Source: a bacterium UBP17_UBA6191 (GTDB lineage Bacteria; Muiribacteriota; UBA6191). Taken from it: a stretch of DNA of 11,988 nt. Location of the stretch: positions 1 to 11,988 of the forward strand of contig DITF01000244.1 in assembly GCA_002422125.1 (NCBI GenBank), in the 5' to 3' direction. The position numbers and the translations under genes are program-made. The notes below the pieces were generated by a model that made no database searches, was not told the origin of the DNA, and saw only the letters and a program-made list of their open reading frames with translations. Of this stretch, positions 1 to 7,583 are shown one piece after another. Within the stretch, counting starts at the first letter, position 1. Every line of letters begins with the position of its first letter.

Positions 1-1218
1 TTAGAACAAGCCGTAAAATTAAGCACTGAAAAAGGTAGCAACAGTTTTTGTAAAGGTACTCTAAAACTTATTGAAAGGCTTTTACCTGACTCACCTGAAG
101 AGCTTTTGTTTCCCTACCTTTGTCACAAAGACGAAGAAATAGCTGTAATGTCCATGAAATTTATGGTGTTTTCCCGTTGCGTTCACAAACTTGCCACCCG
201 TGAGGACTTTTTAGCCGCCCAACCCATATCACAGCTTAAAAAAGCGGCTGCCTGGCTGGATACGGCCCATGGTAATGACTTGCCCGCTGAATTGCGCATG
301 TCCATTAAATCCATTATCCATCAAATGGAAAGACCAAAAATTCAGGAATCCAAAATTGTAATCGACCCAGATCTTTTACCAAAAACTAGAGATCAGGCAC
401 AATTCGATGACACAAAAACCCAAGCCGAACGCCAAAAAAAGATGACCCAAATTAACCGGGCCCGCAATGAATTGGAGCAATCCGAAGACAAGTCCAAAAT
501 TCTGGAGCTTTTTGCGCGACTCGTGCAATTGCAGGATCAGGGAGCCACCGAATCCATAATTCAAAAGATTGCCGTCAGTAAAGATCCAGAAATTATAGAA
601 AAGGGAATCGATGCCATAGCCGCCTCAGGTAGAGAATCGGGAATTAATACTCTCTTGTCCTACTCTGAACACGCTGATAAACGGGTGCGTACGGCCGTGG
701 CCAAAGGGTATAGAATCATGATGGAGGGAAAAAGCATGCCCCTTCTGGAAAGAATGCTCAAAGATTCTGAAGAATCGGTGGTGGCGGAATGTATTATCGG
801 ACTGTATGAGGAAAAGGAAACCTTATGTTTTGTGCCTTTAAGCACTCTGGTTAACTCTGGGCAGGAATCCAAAGCAATAGCGGGTTTGTACTCCATTCAA
901 AATATAGGCCATGATAAACTCCTTCTCATGGCTCACAAAGCATTTAAAACCCGCAGTGGCAAGGTACAGGAATACGCCAAACAAATTTTAAATGACTGGA
1001 AAAATAATCCTGAACTGGGACAGTCAGGGCTCGCCATGTCCGTGGAAGAATTTGGCCAGTATTTACGCAGCCGCCCGGAAAAAAAACCCGATCCTGTGAC
1101 TACTCAAGCCGAGAGTGTGGATCAATTAGAACCTGAAGTCGAAACTGATAAGAAACAGAATCAACCCCAGTCCAAGGGAATTTTTGGATCGTTATTAGGC
1201 AAACTGGTCAAACGATAA
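1..1218 (+). CDS. HEAT-repeat protein, 5' end outside window
   Basis: The reading frame is open from the first base, so this is the C-terminal 405 residues of a longer protein; the TTG at 106 is an internal codon, not a convincing start. The middle (about residues 165-305 of the visible part) is made of paired amphipathic helices with HEAT-like spacing: an R-V-R-T-A-V-A-K-G segment, then LLERMLKDSEESVVAECIIGL. This is typical of alpha-solenoid scaffold proteins. A charged, Lys/Gln-rich helical stretch precedes it (about 135-165). The C-terminus is an acidic, Gln/Pro-rich linker followed by a short amphipathic basic tail (GIFGSLLGKLVKR) that could touch a membrane or partner. No catalytic motif is visible. 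It ends 9 bases before pilT, so it is probably co-transcribed and may act as a scaffold or regulator of the pilus motor (inference). Confidence 0.8.
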   Translation, partial: LEQAVKLSTEKGSNSFCKGTLKLIERLLPDSPEELLFPYLCHKDEEIAVMSMKFMVFSRCVHKLATREDFLAAQPISQLKKAAAWLDTAHGNDLPAELRMSIKSIIHQMERPKIQESKIVIDPDLLPKTRDQAQFDDTKTQAERQKKMTQINRARNELEQSEDKSKILELFARLVQLQDQGATESIIQKIAVSKDPEIIEKGIDAIAASGRESGINTLLSYSEHADKRVRTAVAKGYRIMMEGKSMPLLERMLKDSEESVVAECIIGLYEEKETLCFVPLSTLVNSGQESKAIAGLYSIQNIGHDKLLLMAHKAFKTRSGKVQEYAKQILNDWKNNPELGQSGLAMSVEEFGQYLRSRPEKKPDPVTTQAESVDQLEPEVETDKKQNQPQSKGIFGSLLGKLVKR

Positions 1219-1227
1219 AGGAAATAT

Positions 1228-2445
1228 ATGGCCATCACATTACCCCGTTCTGGACAAGCCCAAGCTCCCGCTCAGGCCCAGCCTGCCGCCCGTGTGACTT
1301 CACCCCCGGCCCAGGCCCAAACTGCTGCCCCCAGAACACAACCAGCACAGAGTCAGGTGGCAAGCACATCTTCATCAGACACCTTCGGAACCGCCCAGGA
1401 AGAAATGTTTAAAATTCTGGGTCGAGCCCAGTCCAAGGGAGCATCCGATATTATTCTTTCAGTAGGGCTACCACCTATGATTCGGGTCAGTGGATCCCTT
1501 GTGAGGGATCAATTTCCCGTACTTAATCCAGACATGGTTAAAAAACTGGTCTACTCCTTTCTGAGGCAGGATCAGATTGCTATTTTTGAACAATCCTTTG
1601 AACTTGATATGGCTTTGTCGGTTCCGGGCATTGCCCGCTACCGCGTTAATGTGTTTCGGCAGAAAAAATGTGTGGGAGCTGCTTTTCGCTCCATCACAGA
1701 AACCATCCCCTCTTTTGAAGAGTTGGGCCTGCCCAAGCCCATAGAAACCATGGCCCTTCTGCCCAGAGGTCTGGTTTTGGTGACTGGGCCAACCGGATCA
1801 GGTAAATCCTCTACACTGGCCGCCATGTTGGATTTGATCAATCAAAGGAAAAATGGACACATTATTACCATTGAAGATCCGATCGAGTATGTACACCGCC
1901 ACAAAAACTGCGTAGTGGAGCAAAGAGAATTAAAAACGGATACCGAATCCTTTACCATTGCCCTAAGACAATCCTTAAGGCAAAATCCTGACACCATTCT
2001 GGTAGGAGAAATGCGCGATTTGGAAACCATATCGGCGGCAATCTCGGCGGCAGAAACCGGACACCTTGTCATGTCCACACTGCACACCCAGGATGCGGCC
2101 CAAACTGTGGATAGAATTATTGATGTGTTTCCATCTCATCAGCAGGAACAGGTACGGGCCCAGCTTTCTACAACTCTACGAGGCATTGTTTCCCAACAGC
2201 TTCTACCCAGAAAAAACGGTGGCCGAGTTGCGGCCCGAGAAATACTATTAGTAACTTCTGCCATTGCCAACCTGATTCGTGAAGGTAAATCCTACCAGAT
2301 CAATTCTGCCATTCAGACCGGGGCCAAACTAGGAATGGTCTCCATGGACATGAGCTTGATGGATTTATACTCAAAGGGGCTGGTAACTTATGAAGATGCG
2401 GTTTCCAAAGCCATTTACCCTGAAAACATCAAACCCAATTTTTAG
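1228..2445 (+). CDS. pilT: Type IV pilus retraction ATPase, PilT family
   Basis: Hexameric cytoplasmic motor ATPase of the PilT/GspE secretion-ATPase superfamily, which depolymerises type IV pili to power twitching. Visible motifs are the Walker A GPTGSGKS (187-194), the Asp box TIEDPIEYVH (214-223), the Walker B ILVGEMRD (257-264) and the His box TGHLVMSTLHT (277-287). A PilT-type AIANLIREGK motif (346-355) corresponds to the AIRNLIRE element needed for retraction, with Arg replaced by Ala at its third position. At 405 residues it is longer than typical PilT (about 345). The extra length is a Pro/Ala/Gln-rich low-complexity N-terminus (about residues 9-47). The start ATG has AAAGGA 5 bases upstream, overlapping the stop of the preceding gene. 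It sits between a HEAT protein and a cyclic-nucleotide sensor. The family is certain; the choice between PilT and PilU is less so. Confidence 0.93.
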   Translation: MAITLPRSGQAQAPAQAQPAARVTSPPAQAQTAAPRTQPAQSQVASTSSSDTFGTAQEEMFKILGRAQSKGASDIILSVGLPPMIRVSGSLVRDQFPVLNPDMVKKLVYSFLRQDQIAIFEQSFELDMALSVPGIARYRVNVFRQKKCVGAAFRSITETIPSFEELGLPKPIETMALLPRGLVLVTGPTGSGKSSTLAAMLDLINQRKNGHIITIEDPIEYVHRHKNCVVEQRELKTDTESFTIALRQSLRQNPDTILVGEMRDLETISAAISAAETGHLVMSTLHTQDAAQTVDRIIDVFPSHQQEQVRAQLSTTLRGIVSQQLLPRKNGGRVAAREILLVTSAIANLIREGKSYQINSAIQTGAKLGMVSMDMSLMDLYSKGLVTYEDAVSKAIYPENIKPNF

Positions 2446-2454
2446 GATAGAAAT

Positions 2455-3390
2455 ATGCAAATTACACTGAAAGACATAGCTGCAATTCCACTGTTTAGCC
2501 CCTTTTTGCAATTCCCCTGGAAGTTAAAGTCCCTAATGGAAAAAGCCAGGATTTTAAAATTTGATGCGGACAGCATTGTGATTCGGGAAGGTGATAAGGA
2601 CGAGGGGGCACTTTTTGTGGTCTTAAGTGGTTTTGTGATCATTGCCAAAACCATTGATGCCGAAACCGGCAGAGCTAAAGCCTTAGCCAGATTGCGGGCC
2701 GGCGAATTTTTTGGTGAAATGTCACTATTTGATGACTCTGTACGCTCAGCCTCGGTAATAGCTGGTGAAGAAACCTATTTGCTGGAGGTCTCAAAACATG
2801 CCTTTGATGAATTGGTGACTTCAGATGTGGAAGTTTCCTCTGCCCTGCTCTGTGGCGTAATTCAGGCCATTTCAAATCGTCTTAGGCGAACCAACATGGA
2901 GTTAGTGGTGCTTTATGACACCGGCAAAATTATCAGTCGTAATCAAAGACTGGCGGATATGTGCCAAGGCATTTTGCAAAGACTCTCTAGCTCCCTGATG
3001 ACTGGTTTTGGTCTCTTGTTTATCTTTAATGAACTTTCTGACAGTTATGATTCTGTAGCTAAAACTGGTGATTTTGATTTATCCCTGGAACAGAAAGTTT
3101 GGTCTGTAGCCACCTTGGAATCCCATAAATTGGGATTTCGTTTTCCTGAAGACAGCCTCAGTAACACAGAACTCTCCCTGCCCAAACCTTACATGATGTT
3201 AACTCCATTGGTCAGAAAGGGCATGGTGTATGGAGCCATTATTCTAGCTAGAGACGACAGACCCTTCACAGATGCTGAGTTCAATTTAGCCGCCGGGGTT
3301 TCGCAACAGGCCTCATTTGCCGTAGAAAATGCCAGAAACCGTGAAGAAGAGGCGGCAAAAACAGCCTACAACAAACGAAGGCAACGATAG
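2455..3390 (+). CDS. Cyclic nucleotide-binding and GAF domain protein
   Basis: A 311-residue soluble sensor. The N-terminal half (about 25-125) is a CRP-like cyclic nucleotide-binding beta-roll. Its phosphate-binding cassette GEFFGEMSLFDDSVRSAS (83-100) keeps the ribose-contacting Glu (88) and the phosphate-contacting Arg (97) of the family, so it could bind cAMP, cGMP or a related nucleotide. A helical connector (about 125-160) leads to a GAF-like domain (about 160-295): a hydrophobic core strand TGFGLLFIFNE, then MLTPLVRKGMVYGAIILARDD and a closing helix ending AVENARNREEE. There is no DNA-binding helix-turn-helix and no enzymatic output domain, so it probably acts by protein contact. The start follows the pilT stop by 9 bases, with TAGGAT as ribosome site. 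The neighbours suggest it couples a nucleotide signal to pilus activity (inference). Confidence 0.85.
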   Translation: MQITLKDIAAIPLFSPFLQFPWKLKSLMEKARILKFDADSIVIREGDKDEGALFVVLSGFVIIAKTIDAETGRAKALARLRAGEFFGEMSLFDDSVRSASVIAGEETYLLEVSKHAFDELVTSDVEVSSALLCGVIQAISNRLRRTNMELVVLYDTGKIISRNQRLADMCQGILQRLSSSLMTGFGLLFIFNELSDSYDSVAKTGDFDLSLEQKVWSVATLESHKLGFRFPEDSLSNTELSLPKPYMMLTPLVRKGMVYGAIILARDDRPFTDAEFNLAAGVSQQASFAVENARNREEEAAKTAYNKRRQR

Positions 3391-3444
3391 ATAGTGATGC
3401 AACAACAAATTTTTAATCTGCTGTACTGTACCTTGTAGTCGATG

Positions 3445-3460
3445 ATAACCTAGGTGTTAT
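3445..3460. promoter_or_regulatory. Palindrome at the nsrR start, candidate operator
   Basis: ATAAC (3445-3449) and GTTAT (3456-3460) form a perfect 5-base inverted repeat around a 6-base centre that itself contains most of the palindrome ACCTAGGT (3448-3455). It overlaps the nsrR start codon and its weak ribosome site, where binding would block expression. Autoregulation is common in Rrf2 regulators. The site does not match the published AAGATGC-type half-site of enterobacterial NsrR, so assignment to NsrR is inference only. No convincing -35/-10 pair was found in the 68-base gap upstream. Confidence 0.3.
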
Positions 3461-3941
3461 GCAATTAAGTTTATATACGGACTACGGCATAAGAGCCTTA
3501 GTCTATTTGGCATGTTTTGAAGACGAACAAAGACCAATTCCCGCCCGTGAAATCGCGGATGCTTTTGGAATCCCCAAAAATCATTTGCATAAAATTGTAC
3601 TTAAACTGGTCAAACATGGATTTTTGGTATCCCTGCCTGGGCGCAGCGGCGGGTTGAAATTGGCTCAAAGACCCCAAAAGATCATGATCGGAGAAGTGGT
3701 TACCCTCCTCGAGCCAGGATTGGCCCCCGTCAATTGCATGGATAAAGCCTTAAATACCTGCCCAATTACTCCCTTCTGCGCCTTAAGAGATCTAATGCAG
3801 GATGCCATGAAAAAGTTTGTGGATACTCTGAATCATAAAAGTCTCGATCAATTGCTTTTGAATCGTGCTACACTTAAGGCAGTGCTTTCGCAGGGCGGAC
3901 AATTGCCCGCACCCAGACGGGGCCAAAGAGGACATCATTAG
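3459..3941 (+). CDS. nsrR: Rrf2-family iron-sulfur regulator, NsrR type
   Basis: A 160-residue transcription regulator of the Rrf2 family, closest in pattern to NsrR, the nitric-oxide-sensing repressor that loses DNA binding when its Fe-S cluster is nitrosylated. The N-terminus MQLSLYTDYGIRALVYLA matches the family. It includes Asp8, the non-Cys cluster ligand described for NsrR. The winged helix follows (about 25-70: IPKNHLHKIVLKL recognition region, then GRSGG wing). Three cysteines at 93, 101 and 107 (spacing C-X7-C-X5-C, with the NsrR-like context NTCPITPFC) would hold the cluster. The C-terminal tail is unusually basic and ends in His-His. No classical target (hmp, nor genes, hcp) lies in the window, so its regulon is elsewhere or includes the two exported proteins downstream. 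The ribosome site is weak (AGGTG close to the ATG). Confidence 0.88.
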   Translation: MQLSLYTDYGIRALVYLACFEDEQRPIPAREIADAFGIPKNHLHKIVLKLVKHGFLVSLPGRSGGLKLAQRPQKIMIGEVVTLLEPGLAPVNCMDKALNTCPITPFCALRDLMQDAMKKFVDTLNHKSLDQLLLNRATLKAVLSQGGQLPAPRRGQRGHH

Positions 3942-3960
3942 AAAAATGCAGGGAAATTTC

Positions 3961-4689
3961 ATGCAACTTCTATTATTCTTGGCGATTCAGCTTGTAGGTT
4001 GGGCTGAAGCCCTTGCCCCTGAACAAGTCTGCCAGCCTTTTGGTAGTAGAATGCAAATCTGTTCCGAATCCGAGCTTATCTCCACTGTTCCGTTGCAACA
4101 GGACTCCCGCTTAGTTCTCAAAAACAGTCGCGGCTTCCAAAAAGTTATTGAAGAAAGAAGTGGAGCCGAGCTAGAGCAAATTGATGTGGCTCGGCTGGGC
4201 AAAGATTTATTCGTTCTGGCCTCATGGAGACTAAACGGTACGGCCCAGTGGCTTGATTTAAGCTTGTATCAAAGCCAAGCTTCATCACCCTACCTGTCTC
4301 GGGTATCGCTTCTGGGCATAGACCTACCACTGTCGAGAGGGCAGGTCCGCTTTGGTGCTGATGAAAATTCATTAAAAATCTCTGCTCTGAGTGCGGTTAC
4401 TGAATTTACCACCCATCCCCCATACCTCACCCGCGAACTTCAGATACGATTTGATGCACGAGGGATCATTTCTCGAAGAGTACAGTTCAGTTCGGCTGAT
4501 ACCGTGATTCAAAAAGCCAACCTGACCATGGCCCTATTGGAAGAAAAAAAGATCAAAGAGGCCATAGACACAGCAAACGATTGCCTAGAAGGTTCTAATC
4601 GAAAAATATTGCCTCATGATGTGATTGAGGCATTGGAATCAGCACGCATTAGGGCAGAAAGCCTATTGCAAGAGGATATGAAACCATGA
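3961..4689 (+). CDS. Exported protein of unknown function
   Basis: I do not recognise this 242-residue protein. It begins with a hydrophobic stretch (residues 1-19, MQLLLFLAIQLVGWAEALA) that looks like a cleavable Sec signal peptide with cleavage after A-L-A. The n-region lacks the usual positive charge. The mature part has two cysteines near its start (24 and 34), which could form a disulfide in the periplasm. A beta-rich middle follows (about 45-180), then a helical, charged C-terminus (about 182-242) reminiscent of a TPR-like helix pair. ATG 3961 was chosen because AGGGA lies 6 bases upstream; ATG 3946 in the same frame is the alternative and would add MQGNF. It follows nsrR by 19 bases and overlaps the next gene by 4 (ATGA), so all three are probably one transcript. 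Confidence 0.72.
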   Translation: MQLLLFLAIQLVGWAEALAPEQVCQPFGSRMQICSESELISTVPLQQDSRLVLKNSRGFQKVIEERSGAELEQIDVARLGKDLFVLASWRLNGTAQWLDLSLYQSQASSPYLSRVSLLGIDLPLSRGQVRFGADENSLKISALSAVTEFTTHPPYLTRELQIRFDARGIISRRVQFSSADTVIQKANLTMALLEEKKIKEAIDTANDCLEGSNRKILPHDVIEALESARIRAESLLQEDMKP

Positions 4690-5471
4690 AAAATCTTATA
4701 CTCGGATTGATGTTGCTGATTACTTTTTTATATTGCTCCAATACTGAATCTCCTGGGTTTGAGGGTCTGGATCAAACAATTGGGCAAAACGAAACACGGG
4801 CCACGGCACCAGTAGTCCAAAACCCAATACTCTCGCTTGAGCTTAACTCCCCCGAACAAATTGGGGAAGCTGAGGCTAAAACCATCATGCAAGGCATGGG
4901 ACTTTTGAAGGGTAGGCGAAGCTACGAATCCGCCTTAAAGGGTCTTCGCTACGGACATACCTACGGAGGCATGCGCTCGGCTGTATCACTTAATACCAGA
5001 ATGAAAGCCATGCTTTTTGATGAATATCAGAAACTGAAAACCGCCCTTAATCGCTACAAGGATTATCCTGTGATTTCCCGATCGGCCCAACCAGAACTAT
5101 TTAATGGTTGGATTAGAGATGCAGCGACCGAGCTAAAATCAGTTCCTAATGCCAACCGCCGTACTGCACTGATGCGCGCCCTGATGAGTAAGGAATCAGA
5201 CTTTGTTCATTGGGAAAATTTTATCCCCACAATGGGTGGAAAAGCTGACACCGGGTTTGGTCAGATATTGCCCGCCACTGCCAAGGAATTGGGGATTAAT
5301 GCTTATGATCCAGGTGACAACATTAAAGGTATTGCCAAATACCTGAATAAGCTGATAGCTCGACATGGAGAACGGGAAGCATTGGCTCGTTACAATGGGG
5401 GCAACACCCCTCCGGCAAAAAGTTATGCCTACGCTGATGACATATTGGGGCGAGTGGCCCGATTTCTGTAA
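4686..5471 (+). CDS. Lytic transglycosylase, SLT domain, probable lipoprotein
   Basis: Predicted periplasmic peptidoglycan lytic transglycosylase that cleaves MurNAc-GlcNAc bonds, forming 1,6-anhydro-MurNAc ends. Residues 1-17 form a hydrophobic signal ending in a Cys (FLYC, 14-17) that resembles a loose lipobox. The SLT (goose-lysozyme-like) domain occupies about 155-261. It shows the catalytic Glu (170) in SKESDF, the GFGQILPATAKELG segment (190-203), DNIKGIAKYLNKL (211-223) and ALARYNGG (232-239), all in family order. The 140 residues between signal and domain are of unknown role and rich in basic helices. Translation is coupled to the preceding exported protein by an ATGA overlap. Possible jobs are septal or envelope remodelling, or opening the wall for a pilus or secretion machine; nothing local decides which. 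The lipid attachment is less certain than the enzyme family. Confidence 0.87.
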   Translation: MKNLILGLMLLITFLYCSNTESPGFEGLDQTIGQNETRATAPVVQNPILSLELNSPEQIGEAEAKTIMQGMGLLKGRRSYESALKGLRYGHTYGGMRSAVSLNTRMKAMLFDEYQKLKTALNRYKDYPVISRSAQPELFNGWIRDAATELKSVPNANRRTALMRALMSKESDFVHWENFIPTMGGKADTGFGQILPATAKELGINAYDPGDNIKGIAKYLNKLIARHGEREALARYNGGNTPPAKSYAYADDILGRVARFL

Positions 5472-5472
5472 C

Positions 5473-6477
5473 TTATCTTAATCGCAAAACTTCTTGAATT
5501 GCTTTGAGTTTTGGCACTAAATCTAGGTACTGAGGAATTGTCAGAGCCTGTTGTCCATCACTTAAAGCTTTATCAGGATCGGGATGGACTTCAATTAAAA
5601 GGCCACCAGCACCTGCTGCAACGGAAGCCATAGCCATAGACGGGACTAAAGACGAATAGCCCGTGCCGTGGGATGGATCAATAATCACAGGCAACCAGGT
5701 CATTTGTTTTAACCGTGGTATACAGGCTAAATCCAATACATTTCTGGTACTGGAATCAAAGGAGCGGATACCCCGTTCACAAAGAATAATGTTTGAGTTA
5801 CCTTCTGAGGCTATATATTCGGCACCTAAAAGCCATTCTTCCAAAGTTGCGCTCATTCCCCTCTTCAAAAGTACGGGTTTTTTAGTTTTCCCCACTTCTT
5901 TCAGCAGACGATAATTCATCATGTTTCTAGTACCAATCTGAATCACATCAACATAGGCATAAAACTGTTCCAGATCTCTAGGGTCCATGATTTCGCTGAC
6001 TACCAACAGGCCGTGACGATCGGCTGCCTCACGAATCAACCGCAGGCCAAGCTCTTCCAGACCCTGAAAAGAATATGGCGAAGTCCGAGGTTTATAGGCC
6101 CCTCCCCGTAAAAACCGTTGGCCGGACAAGACCACTGCTTTAGCAATTGCCTCCATCTGTTCCTCCGTTTCCACGGAGCAGGGTCCGGCAATGATCATAA
6201 ATTCATCCCTGCCTAGGGTGAGCCCCGAACCTAAATCAATTGTCTTGGGGTCTCGGAATTGGTTGCTCACCAAATGATAGGCATCCTTGGGATCACTCTG
6301 GCTTTCCACCATCAAAATTTCATCCTGTGAAAGCTTGAGATCAGTGGTCCTTAGTGTAGGAATGGCCAGACAAAGCGCGTCTGGCTCGTAAAAACACTCA
6401 TGGCCCTGACTCAGAATACGGTTTTTAAAATGGTGAATTTGAGACTCTGCGGTCTCTTTTTTAAATCGAATCAACAT
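5473..6477 (-). CDS. aroF: DAHP synthase, type I beta (AroF/AroG-like)
   Basis: 3-deoxy-D-arabino-heptulosonate-7-phosphate synthase joins phosphoenolpyruvate and erythrose 4-phosphate in the first committed step of aromatic amino-acid synthesis. The 334-residue protein has an N-terminal ferredoxin-like regulatory domain (about 1-70), as in the Thermotoga maritima enzyme, followed by the TIM barrel. Visible motifs are AGPCSVE (97-103), RGGAYKPRTSPYSFQG (124-139), LLKRGMSAT (203-211) and DPSHGTG (267-273). The four metal ligands of the T. maritima enzyme (Cys102, His272, Glu298, Asp309) correspond here to Cys100, His270, Glu296 and Asp307, a constant shift of two residues. The N-terminal domain implies feedback control by tyrosine or phenylalanine (known for the family). 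It is transcribed alone, divergent from the polyamine operon and tail-to-tail with the transglycosylase, 1 base apart. Confidence 0.95.
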   Translation of the reverse strand: MLIRFKKETAESQIHHFKNRILSQGHECFYEPDALCLAIPTLRTTDLKLSQDEILMVESQSDPKDAYHLVSNQFRDPKTIDLGSGLTLGRDEFMIIAGPCSVETEEQMEAIAKAVVLSGQRFLRGGAYKPRTSPYSFQGLEELGLRLIREAADRHGLLVVSEIMDPRDLEQFYAYVDVIQIGTRNMMNYRLLKEVGKTKKPVLLKRGMSATLEEWLLGAEYIASEGNSNIILCERGIRSFDSSTRNVLDLACIPRLKQMTWLPVIIDPSHGTGYSSLVPSMAMASVAAGAGGLLIEVHPDPDKALSDGQQALTIPQYLDLVPKLKAIQEVLRLR

Positions 6478-6528
6478 AAAACTCGCTCGGGATAATAATA
6501 CAACTCTGGCTTCATATGGGAAAAATTC

Positions 6529-6557
6529 TTGATTTGATCCGGTTCTGACCCTACACT
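6529..6557 (+). promoter_or_regulatory. Candidate sigma-70 promoter of the polyamine operon
   Basis: TTGATT (6529-6534) and TACACT (6552-6557) are separated by exactly 17 bases, each matching four of six consensus positions. Transcription would start near 6564, leaving a leader of about 44 bases. The leader ends in the strong AAGGAG ribosome site (6598-6603) before ATG 6608. The same 130-base gap must also hold the aroF promoter on the other strand. A TATTAT hexamer there (6500-6495) is possible, but its -35 is poor. Confidence 0.4.
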
Positions 6558-6607
6558 AGCTGTTCTGAAAATATGCATCATACAGGTCCCGACTTTTAAG
6601 GAGTGTC

Positions 6608-7573
6608 ATGTCAACCATTTCAAAATTTCTAGAGCTCCACTTCCGGCATTTTAATGCCCGTGAAACCCTTGAGGCCGCCAGAGGATGGAAAAAACATCTT
6701 GATGACGGTGGAATCATGTTTTTGACTTTGGCTGGAGCCATGAGTACTGCCGAACTCGGGATCAGTCTGGCCAGAATGATCCGTGAAGGTAAGGTACATG
6801 CCATCTCCTGCACGGCTGCCAACCTGGAAGAAGACATCTTTAATCTTGTCGCTCATAATGACTACAAAATTGTTGAGCACTGGAGATCTTTAAGTGCCGA
6901 CATGGAGCAAGAGCTTTATGAGGATGGGTTTAATCGAGTGACAGACACATGTATCCCTGAAACCGTTTTTCGAGACATTGAGGCCAAACTTTTAGAATAT
7001 TGGCAGGAAGCTTCCAATTCTGAGAACTCTCAGGCTCCCTGTGAATTTTTCTATCGTCTGCATAGAGAAGGAATTTTGAAAAAAATTGCCCAGATTCCTA
7101 TGGAGCATTCCTGGGTTGTGGCGGCCTGTGAAATGGGAATCCCCGTATATACTCCTGGTGTAGAAGACAGTACCCTTGGAAACATTTACACAGCCCGAGT
7201 AATTGAGGGCAAGGTAAAAAACCACAGAGCCCTGATGACAGGCACTGAGCAGTTTGAAAAACTCTGTCGCTGGTACATGGAAAAACAAAAACAGCATTCC
7301 ATTGGTTTTTTCCAGATTGGTGGGGGCATAGCTGGTGACTTTGCCATTTGTTCCGTTCCCTGTCTGGTACAGGATTTGGAGCTTGATGTCAGAAAATGGG
7401 GCTATTTTGCCCAGATTTCCGACTCAACAACCAGTTATGGTTCTTATTCTGGAGCCTATCCCAGTGAAAAAATCACCTGGGGCAAGTTATCCAAAGATAC
7501 ACCAAGCTACATGATCAATTCTGACGCCAGTATCGTGGCTCCACTTATTTTTGCTTATGTCCTCGGGGACTAA
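6608..7573 (+). CDS. Deoxyhypusine synthase-like enzyme, probable polyamine aminobutyltransferase
   Basis: A 321-residue member of the deoxyhypusine synthase (DHS) family. These are NAD-dependent enzymes that oxidise spermidine or a related amine and transfer a 4-aminobutyl group through a lysine imine. The NAD-binding signatures are present: FLTLAGAMSTAELG (38-51) and IPVYTPGVEDSTLG (178-191). The C-terminal SGAYPSEKITWGKL (281-294) contains Lys293, the counterpart of the catalytic Lys329 of human DHS, and the following NSDASIVAPL (304-313) matches too. The human GGGVVKHH loop is GGGIAGDF here (238-245), so the His-His pair is missing. Bacteria have no eIF5A, so protein hypusination is unlikely. 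Homospermidine synthases are known to have evolved from DHS, and that type of activity fits the neighbouring decarboxylase and agmatinase (inference). First gene of the operon, with AAGGAG 4 bases before the ATG. Confidence 0.88.
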   Translation: MSTISKFLELHFRHFNARETLEAARGWKKHLDDGGIMFLTLAGAMSTAELGISLARMIREGKVHAISCTAANLEEDIFNLVAHNDYKIVEHWRSLSADMEQELYEDGFNRVTDTCIPETVFRDIEAKLLEYWQEASNSENSQAPCEFFYRLHREGILKKIAQIPMEHSWVVAACEMGIPVYTPGVEDSTLGNIYTARVIEGKVKNHRALMTGTEQFEKLCRWYMEKQKQHSIGFFQIGGGIAGDFAICSVPCLVQDLELDVRKWGYFAQISDSTTSYGSYSGAYPSEKITWGKLSKDTPSYMINSDASIVAPLIFAYVLGD

Positions 7574-7583
7574 CTGGAGAAAA

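Noticed and set aside
3865..3945. The exported-protein frame extends upstream to an ATG at 3865.
   Set aside because: That start lies within nsrR, has no ribosome site, and would bury the signal peptide behind 32 residues.
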